NCBI GenBank assembly: GCA_003599455.1
Contig: QZKF01000106.1
Coordinates: 1 to 54,908 of the forward strand
Origin: Comamonadaceae bacterium
Lineage (GTDB): Bacteria; Pseudomonadota; Gammaproteobacteria; Burkholderiales; Burkholderiaceae_C
Reading direction: 5' to 3'
DNA: 54,908 nucleotides
Of this stretch, positions 44,734 to 52,912 are shown one piece after another. Under the pieces are notes generated by a model. The model searched no databases. It saw nothing but the letters and a program-made list of their open reading frames with translations, and was not told where the DNA came from. Every line of letters starts with the position of its first letter. Positions within the stretch are counted from its first letter, which is position 1. A program made the translations under genes and the position numbers.

Positions 44734-45162
44734 CTATTGAACGGCGTCAAACGGCAGGTTGGCCGGTGGGCGCGCGAAGACCTTCACGCACCTGCTGCCC
44801 AGGTCGGGGTACTGGCATTGCAGCCATTCGCCACCCGACTTCACCACCCACAGGCGCGCGAGCTTGGTCGTGCCGTAGCTCGATGGCCTGCAAGTGCCCG
44901 CGCGGGCATACACCTCGGTGCACTCGCGCAGGCCCTCTGGCGTCTCCACCATGTGCCATGGCCCAGCATGACAGCCAGCTATTGCGGCACAGGGCTTGGT
45001 GCTGCGGATGGGGCCTGTCGTTGGCAATGGCGCTGTTTCCACTTGACTGCCGCCACCGGGCAGGGCACGGGTCGCCTCGTTTCCCTTGACAAACTGGGCA
45101 GATGCGGCGCTGCTGGCCAGCGCCAAAGCGATCAGTGCGAACAATTGAGCGTGGGTCTTCAT
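44734..45162 (-). CDS. Small periplasmic protein of the transfer operon, function unknown
   Basis: 142 residues with a signal peptide (MKTHAQLFALIALALASSAASAQ). The mature part has six cysteines (CAAIAGC, REC, AGTC, LQC, SRC), which suggests disulfide bonds. It lies between virB4 and virB6 and its ATG overlaps the virB4 stop (ATGA). I do not recognise a named family. Its place suggests a periplasmic accessory of the channel, perhaps in the position held by VirB5/VirB7-type proteins in other systems. Confidence 0.7.
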   Translation of the reverse strand: MKTHAQLFALIALALASSAASAQFVKGNEATRALPGGGSQVETAPLPTTGPIRSTKPCAAIAGCHAGPWHMVETPEGLRECTEVYARAGTCRPSSYGTTKLARLWVVKSGGEWLQCQYPDLGSRCVKVFARPPANLPFDAVQ

Positions 45163-47669
45163 TGAGCTCTCCTGGAAGTGCGGGATTTGCGATCCTGAAC
45201 CTCGCGCAGCAGCTCCGGAAGCCACAGAAACGGATCGTTACCGTGTCGTTCACGAACGGTGTCGAGCAGGGCTACGTTGTCAGTGGTTGCCGAGAGCACG
45301 GTGATGAAGTCGTCCATGCCGCCGAGGTCCAGCTCGCAGATGGCGCTGGTGTGGCCCTGCTTGACAAGGAAGCGGCGCCCACCCTGTGCGCCCAGGCTGC
45401 GCACGATGCCGAACTCGGCTTCGCTCAGGCCGAAGCCCTCAACGTACTCCTCGCGCACTGCCTCCGGGTTGGCGAGGAATATCTTCGTCACGCTTTGTTC
45501 GACCATGGTCCGCCCGATGGGATGGCGCAGCACATCGGATGGACTCTGGGTGTCGAAGATGCCCAGCCCGTTTTGCTTGCGGATGGTCTTCTGCTTCTGT
45601 TTGGCGAAGTCGCTGAAAATCTCGTGGTCCAGCGCTTTCCAGAACTCCGAGATCACGTAGATCAGCCGTTCGCCATTTACCAACTCTTCCATTACCTGCA
45701 GCAGGTAGAGCATGACGGGGGTGCGCACCTCGGGCAGGTCCAGAAACTCCGTGGTGTCAAAGGCAATCACCGACGCCGCGCCCAGGTCCATCAACTGGTC
45801 GTTGGCCTGGTCGAACACCCAGCCCAGGGCACCACCTTCACACCAACGCCCCAGTCGCTCATACAGGCTGTTCTCGCCCGACTTTGGCAGGTTCTGCCGA
45901 ATTGTTGAAAAGCGGCGCAGGGTCGGCGGCATCATGGCCACTGTCTTGACGGCATCCGCTATGGCGCGTTCATCAGCCGGCAGCAGCGGCAGAGCCGGGG
46001 TGGCAATGCAGGTGCGGATCAGCTGTTCCCAGAACTGGATGCGCGCCGGGGTGGGGTCGCGTTGCAGCGGATTCAAGTGCGTGGGCTTGCCGGCCTCCAA
46101 GGTGAAGTAGCGGCCATTCAGGGCGCGGATGGCGATCTCGCATCCCCGGTCCAGATCAAACAGCACCAGGCGCGGCGCCGGGTCCCACTTGCGGGTGAGG
46201 GTCAGCAAGAACATCTCCAGCGTGGTCTTGCCGACGCCGGTGGACCCGATGATGATGGTGTTGCCAGGCAGCTTCTTGTCGGCCGACTCTTCACCTTCCG
46301 GGCTGCTGTGTAGGTTCAGGTAGAAGGGCTGACCGGAAGGAGTGCGGAGTAAAGCCAGCGCTTCACCCCAGGGGTTGCCGTCGCGCTTGCCTCGGGAAAA
46401 GTTGTGGCCACTGGCCAACGCTGCAAAGGCGCGGGAAGAAAGTTTGGCATCGCGCGGGCGCCACTGCCAGTTGCCGGGCATCTGGGCGAACCAGGCGGCG
46501 TCGGCCACCAGATCGACCGGCGACATCTGCAGGCTGGACGCTTCGCCTACCGCACCAATCGCCTGTGCGGCCCGGCGTCCGGCATCGGCGAGGCTGTCTT
46601 CCCCAGGCTGGCCGAAGACGACCAGGCTGTAGTGGTACTCGCCCATGCAGAACTGGCCATCGCCCAGCTCGTTGAGTGCTTCGTCCATGTCCGCTATCTG
46701 GCTGGCCACCACGTCGTCGCTGGCGATCAACTGGTCGCGTTGCAGCTCCAGCGCCCGCATGGCTTCGCGCCGGGGCAGTATCGAAAAGCTCTGGGTTTCG
46801 ATGAACTCGCTGTCTTCGTACAGCAAGGCGTTCAGGATGCCGGGCTCCACCGCGTCGGCGTATTCCTTGATGTCCACCAAGGCTGCGCAGCGGCGCTGTT
46901 CACCGTGGCGCAGCTCCAGCTTGTCGCCACCGAAAGACAGCCGGGTGGTCGGCAGGGTCCGGTAGAGCGGCCCTGCCGCCAGCGGCACCGGCTTCCAGCA
47001 GCCGTTGACCAAGTAGCCCAGAAACTCCGCAAGTTCGGAGTACCGTCGCCCACCTTGTGCGCGTGCACCCAGCAGCTGCGGGCCGAAGCCGCGCAGTACC
47101 CGGTGTACGAAGGCGGTCCGTTCCTCCATCACGCGCAAGGCCTCAGCGTGCGCTGCGGCGATGGTCGCTTTCGATCGCTGGGTCGATTGCAGCGCCCGGC
47201 TGATCCGAGAGGTGCTGGGCCGGTAGACCAGCGTCAGGTACAGCTCGTTGCTCATCATGGCTCGCCCACCCAGCTTGGCCTGGTAGGCCTGCGAGAGGTC
47301 GCGCGCGAAGCCGGATTGAGGCGGGTCCTCCAGCCGGTCCTGGACTTTTCGGTGCAGCCGGTGGGTCCACACGGCCCACTGACCGCCCGCCAGGTTGCGC
47401 AGCAGGCTGCACAGGGCCTCATGCCGTTCAGCGATCAGGTGGTCATCGGCGCATTCGAAGGCCACCCCGTCCAGCCGCCAGACGCGCATGAAATCGCCCC
47501 CACGCGTGATGACGTCGTGCTCGCTGACCAGCGAAGAGAAGGGCACAAACCGCGCAAGCGGATTGTCCTTCAGTGCCTGTGTCCAGTGGCGCGGTTGTGC
47601 CTTGCCTGATGCAGTCCGCGCAGGGCTGCGACGGGTCGCGCCGCCAGTGCGGTCAAAGATGCCAAACAT
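45159..47669 (-). CDS. virB4: VirB4/TrbE ATPase
   Basis: 836 residues from ATG 47669, preceded by GGAG; the frame extends 14 codons further into virB3. Walker A is IIIGSTGVGKTTLEMFLLTL; the N-terminal CagE/TrbE domain and the C-terminal RecA-like domain (RLVLFDLDRGCEIAIRALNG, RLIYVISEFWKALD) are complete. The ATPase drives pilus assembly and substrate transfer. It overlaps virB3 by 17 nt and the following small periplasmic gene by 4 nt. VirB3 is a separate gene, not fused. Confidence 0.92.
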   Translation of the reverse strand: MFGIFDRTGGATRRSPARTASGKAQPRHWTQALKDNPLARFVPFSSLVSEHDVITRGGDFMRVWRLDGVAFECADDHLIAERHEALCSLLRNLAGGQWAVWTHRLHRKVQDRLEDPPQSGFARDLSQAYQAKLGGRAMMSNELYLTLVYRPSTSRISRALQSTQRSKATIAAAHAEALRVMEERTAFVHRVLRGFGPQLLGARAQGGRRYSELAEFLGYLVNGCWKPVPLAAGPLYRTLPTTRLSFGGDKLELRHGEQRRCAALVDIKEYADAVEPGILNALLYEDSEFIETQSFSILPRREAMRALELQRDQLIASDDVVASQIADMDEALNELGDGQFCMGEYHYSLVVFGQPGEDSLADAGRRAAQAIGAVGEASSLQMSPVDLVADAAWFAQMPGNWQWRPRDAKLSSRAFAALASGHNFSRGKRDGNPWGEALALLRTPSGQPFYLNLHSSPEGEESADKKLPGNTIIIGSTGVGKTTLEMFLLTLTRKWDPAPRLVLFDLDRGCEIAIRALNGRYFTLEAGKPTHLNPLQRDPTPARIQFWEQLIRTCIATPALPLLPADERAIADAVKTVAMMPPTLRRFSTIRQNLPKSGENSLYERLGRWCEGGALGWVFDQANDQLMDLGAASVIAFDTTEFLDLPEVRTPVMLYLLQVMEELVNGERLIYVISEFWKALDHEIFSDFAKQKQKTIRKQNGLGIFDTQSPSDVLRHPIGRTMVEQSVTKIFLANPEAVREEYVEGFGLSEAEFGIVRSLGAQGGRRFLVKQGHTSAICELDLGGMDDFITVLSATTDNVALLDTVRERHGNDPFLWLPELLREVQDRKSRTSRRAQ

Positions 47670-47994
47670 CGGAAGCTCCGCGGTAGAGGGTAGGCGAGTA
47701 GCTGCGCGCACGCCAGAACCTCCGGTTGTGGTCGTGCAGCGTCAGCTTCAAGGCAACAAAAATCTGCCGGAACCGCTGGTCATCCCGGGCTGTCAACCAG
47801 CGCATCCAGAGCAAGACCGGTGCAATGGACAGCACCACGCCCAGCGCGATCCACCAGCTCACCAAGATGCCGCCCCACATGATCAGCAACATGCCGGTGC
47901 CAAACAAAATCACCAGCGGCACCAGCGGAATGCCCAGCTTCATGGCAGGGCGCGTGGCGCCCTTGTAGATGGCTTCGGCTTGCATGTTCAGCAC
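47653..47994 (-). CDS. virB3: VirB3/TrbD inner-membrane protein
   Basis: 113 residues. Two adjacent membrane segments (about 20-57, LGIPLVPLVILFGTGMLLIM and ILVSWWIALGVVLSIAP) follow the typical N-terminus AIYKGATRPAMKLG. It works with VirB4. The GTG at 47994 has GAAGG 6 nt upstream; an ATG three codons later is an alternative start. Confidence 0.85.
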   Translation of the reverse strand: MLNMQAEAIYKGATRPAMKLGIPLVPLVILFGTGMLLIMWGGILVSWWIALGVVLSIAPVLLWMRWLTARDDQRFRQIFVALKLTLHDHNRRFWRARSYSPTLYRGASDVWHL

Positions 47995-48003
47995 CTTGGG
48001 CCT

Positions 48004-48294
48004 TCAGCTGACGATGTAGCTGGCGAAGGCTGCGGCTCCACCCACCAGCGTGCCGCCGATCAGCACGTTGGCCACATCGGCCAGGCGCGCACCCTGGAAG
48101 ATCATCTTGAAACCTGCCCAGATGATCGCGATGGTCACCACCGCAATCGAGATCGTCACCAGGATGGTGTTGACGTTGGTGACCGTGGTGTTGATCTTGT
48201 CGAAGCCCTGCGCCCAGCCCTTGGAGGCTGCGGCCGAGAGCAGCAGGGCGCTTGAAATGGGACGCTGAGGTGCGAAGAAATGAAAGCGGTTCAT
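48004..48294 (-). CDS. virB2: VirB2/TrbC major pilin
   Basis: 96 residues. A long leader (to about residue 28, SKGWAQG) is followed by two hydrophobic helices (ILVTISIAVVTIAIIWAGFKMI and VANVLIGGTLVGGAAAFASYIV) joined by the short loop FQGARLAD, the classical pilin form. The stop is 9 nt before the virB3 start. It overlaps virB1 by 4 nt. Confidence 0.88.
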   Translation of the reverse strand: MNRFHFFAPQRPISSALLLSAAASKGWAQGFDKINTTVTNVNTILVTISIAVVTIAIIWAGFKMIFQGARLADVANVLIGGTLVGGAAAFASYIVS

Positions 48295-48800
48295 GACGGC
48301 TCCTTCACAGGGTTGGGTGGACTGATGCGGATGGGGTTTCTGGCAGCCGCAACCACCTTGCCCACGTAGCCATGGCGAAAGCCGGTGGAGAAGTTGCCGC
48401 TGTAGTAGCAGGAGAGGGCGGCGCGGAGCGCGGCCTGGTCAGTCGATGCCCGAGGCGGCTTGCGCTGTGCCCGATCGAAACACTCGGTCAAAACGGCCTG
48501 CATAGCGGCCAGATTGGTGCAAGGCTCGAAGGCTGTGGACAGCGAAAGGCCCAAGCGCGAGAAGTTGCCCACATTGATCTGCCCAAGGCCAACGCTGAAG
48601 TTCCGCCCAGCGGCCTGCAGCGCTTCTGCCGTGGCAATGGCTTCTGTGCGGTGGCGCGGCTGGCGCTGCAACGCTCCACCGACCACACCGATGGCCCAGG
48701 GGTTGACGGCGCTTTCAACGGTGACCAGGGCGTGCGCAGTGTTGGCGTGCACCTGCGGTGCACAGGCCAGTGCGAGCGCCAGGAATGTGGAGGCATCCAT
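48291..48800 (-). CDS. virB1: VirB1-like lytic transglycosylase
   Basis: 169 residues. The catalytic Glu29 lies in ALVTVESAVNPWAIGVVGG; NFSVGLGQINVGNF and CYYSGNFSTGFRHGYVGKVV complete the SLT fold. It opens the peptidoglycan for channel assembly. The ATG at 48800 lies 11 nt after the previous stop. The N-terminus is only weakly hydrophobic, so export may be atypical. Confidence 0.87.
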   Translation of the reverse strand: MDASTFLALALACAPQVHANTAHALVTVESAVNPWAIGVVGGALQRQPRHRTEAIATAEALQAAGRNFSVGLGQINVGNFSRLGLSLSTAFEPCTNLAAMQAVLTECFDRAQRKPPRASTDQAALRAALSCYYSGNFSTGFRHGYVGKVVAAARNPIRISPPNPVKEPS

Positions 48801-48811
48801 GACGGCGCCCG

Positions 48812-49396
48812 TCAATTCCCAGAGTCGGTAGGAGGTGCAGGGGGCTGAGCTGCCTGCCACGCCGCGTGATCGTCGTCAAATTGGTTGTCCCAACTTTCAA
48901 GTTGGGCCTTGGCGGCAGGGCTGAAATCCGTCACGGTGTCACCGCCCATGTTCCACCAAATGCGCGAGAAGGGTTTGCCGTCGATGGAGACAGCCACTGC
49001 CCCGACGTAATCACAGGTGTAGATGAGGCTGCTTTCCGATTCGTGGACCCGGGTGTATTGAAGCGGGCAGTTTCCCGGTGCTCTGGCCCATGCGTGGTTG
49101 GCCGAGTTGCCGGCGCCGGCCATGTCGCACGACGGGAACCCCTTCCCACGCGCCAGGTCACGAAGCACTTGCCTGATCGGCGGCACACACTGAGGAATCG
49201 ACTTCCAGCTCGGTGCTGCGAAGCAAAGCAGCACCAGGCAGCCATCAACAGCTCGTGCGGCTGTAGGGGCGAGGAGCGCCAAGGTGAGCAGCAAGCCGGT
49301 TGCAACGTTGGCCAGAATTGTTGCCAAGCTTCTCGGTTGGCCTGCTGCTTCGGTGGAACGCCCAAACAGCGTGTCGGCTTGCGATGGATGGTTCAT
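48812..49396 (-). CDS. Conserved-looking T4SS-linked exported protein, function unknown
   Basis: 194 residues. A hydrophobic segment (ATGLLLTLALLAPTAARA, about 33-50) is a late signal peptide or anchor. The mature part contains cysteines in CLVLLCFAAPSW, IPQCVPP, FPSC, GNCPLQ and YTCDY, with GGDTVTDFSPAAKAQLESW near the end. I have the impression of meeting similar proteins at the head of conjugation operons but cannot name a family. It is the first gene of the leftward virB operon, 11 nt before virB1. A secreted or periplasmic channel accessory is likely. Confidence 0.65.
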   Translation of the reverse strand: MNHPSQADTLFGRSTEAAGQPRSLATILANVATGLLLTLALLAPTAARAVDGCLVLLCFAAPSWKSIPQCVPPIRQVLRDLARGKGFPSCDMAGAGNSANHAWARAPGNCPLQYTRVHESESSLIYTCDYVGAVAVSIDGKPFSRIWWNMGGDTVTDFSPAAKAQLESWDNQFDDDHAAWQAAQPPAPPTDSGN

Positions 49397-49832
49397 GGTC
49401 GAGTCCTTCGGTTCGACGTCGTTCAGGAGGAGGCACTTCTTGCCGGCTCTATGAACACCGTGAACTCAATGTAGGACTTGAAACACCTTGCGCCGCTGCT
49501 GGATTCGGGCTGTTTTCCAGCGCAAATGGGTGCGAGATCAACCACATCAGCTCTAGCGCGACGTCAGTGCGCCCCTGTGCTGACTTTCAAGTTCCAGTCC
49601 CAAGCAGCTCTAGGGGTCCTGATCGTGAACAACCGAAGTGCAGCGAGTACTGCTGCTGGTTGGCCTTGAGCCGCGACCGACAACATGCGAACATCAACAG
49701 CCATTCGCCTGCATCATCTGTCCGGCCAGTGCTTAGACTGGTTGCGGACGCTAGCAGAAGCAGTATGGGCCCCAGGCGTCCTGCCCAATGCAGCCGCTCA
49801 GGATTCAGAAGGCAATGACCGGGGTTAAGTTC
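49397..49832. other. 436-bp gap between the transfer operon and cadR
   Basis: No supported gene. The stretch should hold the promoter of the leftward virB operon (minus strand, upstream of 49396), but I could not find a convincing -35/-10 pair. It probably also holds one boundary between the transfer module and the metal genes. Confidence 0.5.
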
Positions 49833-50276
49833 TTACCAATCATTGACGTGGCTTGGTACTGCATGGCAAGCGCAAGCCTCGCCGTGAGCTGCCGACACCA
49901 GCTCGTCCAAAATTCCGCAGCGCCCTTCATGTTTGCCAGAGCAACGCGCTCGCAGTTGTAATAACTGCTTCTCCAACGCCCTCATGCTCTTGAGACGCGC
50001 CCTCACGCGAGCCAGCTGATCGTCCACGAGCAAGTCCACCTCTCCGAAGTGGGCATCGGGTTCATCCACAAAACCGAGCAATCGATTGACATCGGCCAAC
50101 GGCATGTCAAGAGCGCGGCAGTGGCGGATGAACGAAAGACGCTCCAAGTGTGCGACTTCGTATTCGCGGTAGCCGTTGTCCCGCCTTGCTGGTGCGGGCA
50201 GCAACCCCTGTTTTTCGTAGTAGCGGATCGTCTCCACATCCACACCCGTGGCTCTGGCCAGTTCCTTGATCTGCAT
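49833..50276 (-). CDS. CadR/PbrR-like MerR-family metal regulator
   Basis: 147 residues. The MerR winged helix (MQIKELARATGVDVETIRYY) is followed by the dimerisation helix and the metal loop with Cys112 and Cys120 (ARCSGKHEGRCGILDEL), and the tail GEACACHAV. CadR, PbrR and ZntR relatives also use a Cys at position 77-79; here residue 77 is Phe (PDAHFGEVDLLVDDQL). Metal sensing may therefore differ. It is divergent from the transporter operon and should twist the shared promoter at 50303-50333. Confidence 0.85.
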   Translation of the reverse strand: MQIKELARATGVDVETIRYYEKQGLLPAPARRDNGYREYEVAHLERLSFIRHCRALDMPLADVNRLLGFVDEPDAHFGEVDLLVDDQLARVRARLKSMRALEKQLLQLRARCSGKHEGRCGILDELVSAAHGEACACHAVPSHVNDW

Positions 50277-50302
50277 CGTGAAAGCCTTCGTTCAACAAGT
50301 TA

Positions 50303-50333
50303 TTGACATTGTAGTGGCTCCAAGGTTTCCAAT
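50303..50333 (+). promoter_or_regulatory. MerR-type promoter of the cation-transporter operon
   Basis: TTGACA (50303-50308) and TCCAAT (50328-50333) are separated by 19 nt, the long spacer of MerR-activated promoters. The spacer holds the near-perfect dyad TTGTAG-tgg-CTCCAA (50309-50323), the expected operator. Confidence 0.7.
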
Positions 50334-50355
50334 GGAGACATTGAAAGGAAAAACC

Positions 50356-51009
50356 ATGTCCGCCCATTGCGACTATCACGCTCCCCAGACAGAAACCATC
50401 GTGGACCTGCCACGCTACCGCAAGATCCTCTGGATTGCGCTCATCGTCAATGCCGCCATGTTCCTGGTGGAGATAGGCGCGGGTGTGCAAGCCGGTTCAC
50501 TATCGCTGCTGGCCGATGCGGTGGACTTCGCCGGAGATGCCTTGAACTATGCCGTCTCACTTGCGGTGCTGGCCTCGGCGCTGGCCTGGCGTGCCCGCGC
50601 GGCCATCCTGAAGGCCGTCAGCATGATCGGCTTTGGCATGTACGTGCTGGGTGCTACCGTGTGGTCGGTGTGGCATGGCGAGGTGCCACAGGCCTTGACC
50701 ATGGGTGTGGTCGCCCTCATGGCGTTGGTGGCCAACGTCTCTGTAGCATGGATGCTGTATGCATTCCGCGAGGGCGATGCAAACATGCGCAGCGTGTGGC
50801 TGTGCTCACGCAATGATGCCATTGGCAACGTGGCTGTCTTCATGGCCGCCCTGGGCGTGTTCGGTACCGGCTCTGCCTGGCCCGACCTGGCGGTCGCAAG
50901 CCTGATGGCTGCACTGGCTCTGCACGGTGGCTGGACAGTGCTGCGACAGGCTCGGGGTGAGATTGGAAAGGGCAATACCAAAGGAGGCCATCATGACTAC
51001 GTCCACTGA
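50356..51009 (+). CDS. Cation-efflux (CDF-like) transporter
   Basis: 217 residues with about six membrane helices. The TM2 segment SLSLLADAVDFAGDALNYAVSL carries the two-aspartate metal site of CDF proteins, and TM5 has SRNDAIGNVAVFMAAL. It lacks the long cytoplasmic C-terminal domain of full CDF transporters. It would export Zn, Cd, Co or similar ions by proton exchange. The ATG follows GAAAGGAAAAACC; earlier in-frame starts would overlap the promoter. It is controlled by the divergent CadR-like protein. Confidence 0.82.
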   Translation: MSAHCDYHAPQTETIVDLPRYRKILWIALIVNAAMFLVEIGAGVQAGSLSLLADAVDFAGDALNYAVSLAVLASALAWRARAAILKAVSMIGFGMYVLGATVWSVWHGEVPQALTMGVVALMALVANVSVAWMLYAFREGDANMRSVWLCSRNDAIGNVAVFMAALGVFGTGSAWPDLAVASLMAALALHGGWTVLRQARGEIGKGNTKGGHHDYVH

Positions 51010-51370
51010 CACGCTGGCGGGCCGCCAGTTCGACAAAGCCACTTTCGCTCGACTTGTCCACGAAGCGAAAGCAGCTGGCTCTACAGAACGGGCCTGGCTG
51101 TACCTTGAGGCCGCGCATGTGCTGGGGCAGCTCCACCTCAAACCGCATGTGCGGACGCACACCCTCATGTTTGGTTTGGCCTGGCGCACACGCGACTGGC
51201 CGGAGGCTGCAGGCCAGATGCTCAGGCTGGCTTTGGTGCCCTTGGGCCATTTGAGCGGACGCTTGCCCTTGGGCAACCCGGGACGATCGACGGTGAGCGC
51301 CTTCGAGCCTATCCCGGTGCGCCAGGAGCTGGCCGAGTTGATAGCGCAAGTGGCCCAGCCTCTGCGTTGA
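50993..51370 (+). CDS. DUF3703 family protein
   Basis: 125 residues. The features LYLEAAHVLGQLHLKPHVRTHTLMF, RDWPEAAGQMLRLALVPLGHL and LPLGNPGRSTVSAFEPIPV match the DUF3703 family, which recurs beside CDF transporters and MerR regulators. Several His residues could bind metal; the function is unknown. GGAGG lies 6 nt before the ATG. It overlaps the transporter gene by 17 nt. Confidence 0.8.
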   Translation: MTTSTDTLAGRQFDKATFARLVHEAKAAGSTERAWLYLEAAHVLGQLHLKPHVRTHTLMFGLAWRTRDWPEAAGQMLRLALVPLGHLSGRLPLGNPGRSTVSAFEPIPVRQELAELIAQVAQPLR

Positions 51371-51403
51371 AGACTGGCAAAAAACAACAAAGCAAGCCAA
51401 GAC

Positions 51404-51871
51404 ATGCAGCTCCAAATTTCTACGTATCTTGATTGTTCTTTTGAACAAGCGATCACCCATGCCAAGACAACGCGGATGCTGAAGTTCGTTGCCCATCCCT
51501 TGGTTCACTTCACGCCGATCACGCCGAGCACCTGGCCCGATGCATGGGCTGAAGGCACGTATTGGGTTGGGGTGCGAATCCTGGGGTTGCTGCCTTTCGG
51601 CCGACAGGCCATCGTGATCTCTTTCCCACCGTCCGAGGACGGATTCCTTCTCCGCGACAACGGGTTCAGCGCCCTCGTCAACGTCTGGGATCACACCATC
51701 TCGATCTCATCGGAGGCTGGTCAAACCCGATACATGGATACGGTGATCATCGATGCAGGCGTGTTCACGCTCCCCGTTTGGTTGTTTGCACAAGCGTTTT
51801 ACCGGCACCGACAGCGTCGGTGGCGCCTGCTTGCTCGGCATGTCGTGGTGGTTGAAAGACCTGCGCCGTGA
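51404..51871 (+). CDS. Hypothetical protein in the cation-efflux operon
   Basis: 155 residues of unknown family. The middle (WAEGTYWVGVRILGLLPFGRQAIVI, then DNGFSALVNVWDHTISI) is beta-rich. One hydrophobic segment (GVFTLPVWLFAQAFY) lies near the C-terminus and is followed by a basic stretch (RHRQRRWRLLARH), so it may be tail-anchored with the bulk in the cytoplasm. The fold could be SRPBCC-like, but this is only an impression. It lies 33 bp after the DUF3703 gene and 46 bp before the CzcI-like gene. Confidence 0.65.
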   Translation: MQLQISTYLDCSFEQAITHAKTTRMLKFVAHPLVHFTPITPSTWPDAWAEGTYWVGVRILGLLPFGRQAIVISFPPSEDGFLLRDNGFSALVNVWDHTISISSEAGQTRYMDTVIIDAGVFTLPVWLFAQAFYRHRQRRWRLLARHVVVVERPAP

Positions 51872-51917
51872 ACTGCCACGCTCCATCTGGTCTATCCCGC
51901 GGCCTTAAAATCCAAAG

Positions 51918-52292
51918 ATGCGCCTCTTTCTGGTTCTATTGATGCTCACGCTGCTGCCGCTGCAGTTCTCTGCCGCTGCGGCGGCTGACTGTTGCGGCCA
52001 CGTTGCACTTGCCCAACAACCCCAAACCCAGCACCACCAGCCAACCCATCTATCGGTGGTTCAGGGCGCGGAAGGCCTTGCTTCCGACATTCTGGACTTT
52101 GATCTTGACTGCGGGACCTGCCATGCCAATTGCACCGCCGCAGTGATGGCTACGGCCGAGACCATGGCAGACCCTGCTGGCGTCGAGCGCGGCGAACACC
52201 TCGCTGAACTCATCCTGCCGCCTTGGCACGAGCAACCCTACCGGCCCCAATGGTTCGCCCCGCAAGGTTCGGGGTTGACTGCTTCTGCCTGA
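51918..52292 (+). CDS. czcI: CzcI-like periplasmic metal-resistance protein
   Basis: 124 residues. The signal peptide MRLFLVLLMLTLLPLQFSAAAAA is followed by Cys/His-rich text (DCCGHVALAQ, HHQPTH, DLDCGTCHANC) typical of CzcI, the small exported protein of czc loci. It may bind metal in the periplasm or influence pump expression. Its leader resembles that of the protein at 1091 at the other end of the window. The next gene, lspA, begins 96 bp downstream. Confidence 0.75.
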   Translation: MRLFLVLLMLTLLPLQFSAAAAADCCGHVALAQQPQTQHHQPTHLSVVQGAEGLASDILDFDLDCGTCHANCTAAVMATAETMADPAGVERGEHLAELILPPWHEQPYRPQWFAPQGSGLTASA

Positions 52293-52387
52293 TGCGCTGA
52301 CAGGCACCTCTTCCCCGATCCACTGGCTTCAAGTGGTCACCCCCTCTAACGGTGACCCTTCCCGGATCGTTTTGGAAGGACTCTCTT

Positions 52388-52912
52388 ATGAATGCTCGCT
52401 GGACCCAGCGAAACCCTCGATGGACGTGGCTTGCTGCCGTCGCGGTGCTTTTGTTTCTTGATCAAATCAGCAAATCGTATTTCTCAACCACCCTCGAACT
52501 CGGTGAAGCCGTCAAGGTGACCGAGTGGTTCAACTTTGTGCATGTGCTCAACACCGGCGCGGCTTTCTCGTTGCTGGCCGATGCGGGCGGCTGGCAACGC
52601 TGGTTCTTCATCGGCGTGACAGCGCTGGTAGTGGGGGTGGTCTCTGTGGTGTGCCTGGCCCGGCAGGCCGAGCCGTTAGATCGGTGGGTCGGCGCTTTTG
52701 TGGTGGGCGGGGGAGGCGGCAACCTCGTGGACCGCGTCCAGATCGGTGCCGTGGTGGACTTCCTTGACTTTCACTGGCGCAGCATCCACTGGCCGGCTTT
52801 CAATCTGGCCGATATCTTCATCGTGTGCTCCATGCTTGTGTGGTGCTTCGCATCACTGAAATCGCCGCCGCGCCAATCGCCCCGCAAGACGCCCGAGGAG
52901 CTGCCTTCATGA
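52388..52912 (+). CDS. lspA: Lipoprotein signal peptidase (signal peptidase II)
   Basis: 174 residues with four membrane segments. The catalytic aspartates lie in GGNLVDRVQIG and in FNLADIFIV, with FNFVHVLNTGAAFS as a further family block. Resistance-linked LspA copies such as PbrC accompany metal operons. This one may process the lipoprotein SCO gene downstream or have a metal-linked role. TTGGAAGGA lies before the ATG. The stop overlaps the next start as ATGA. Confidence 0.92.
   Translation: MNARWTQRNPRWTWLAAVAVLLFLDQISKSYFSTTLELGEAVKVTEWFNFVHVLNTGAAFSLLADAGGWQRWFFIGVTALVVGVVSVVCLARQAEPLDRWVGAFVVGGGGGNLVDRVQIGAVVDFLDFHWRSIHWPAFNLADIFIVCSMLVWCFASLKSPPRQSPRKTPEELPS

Noticed and set aside
46404..47609. 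401-residue plus-strand frame
   Set aside because: Antisense of virB4, which has complete ATPase motifs.
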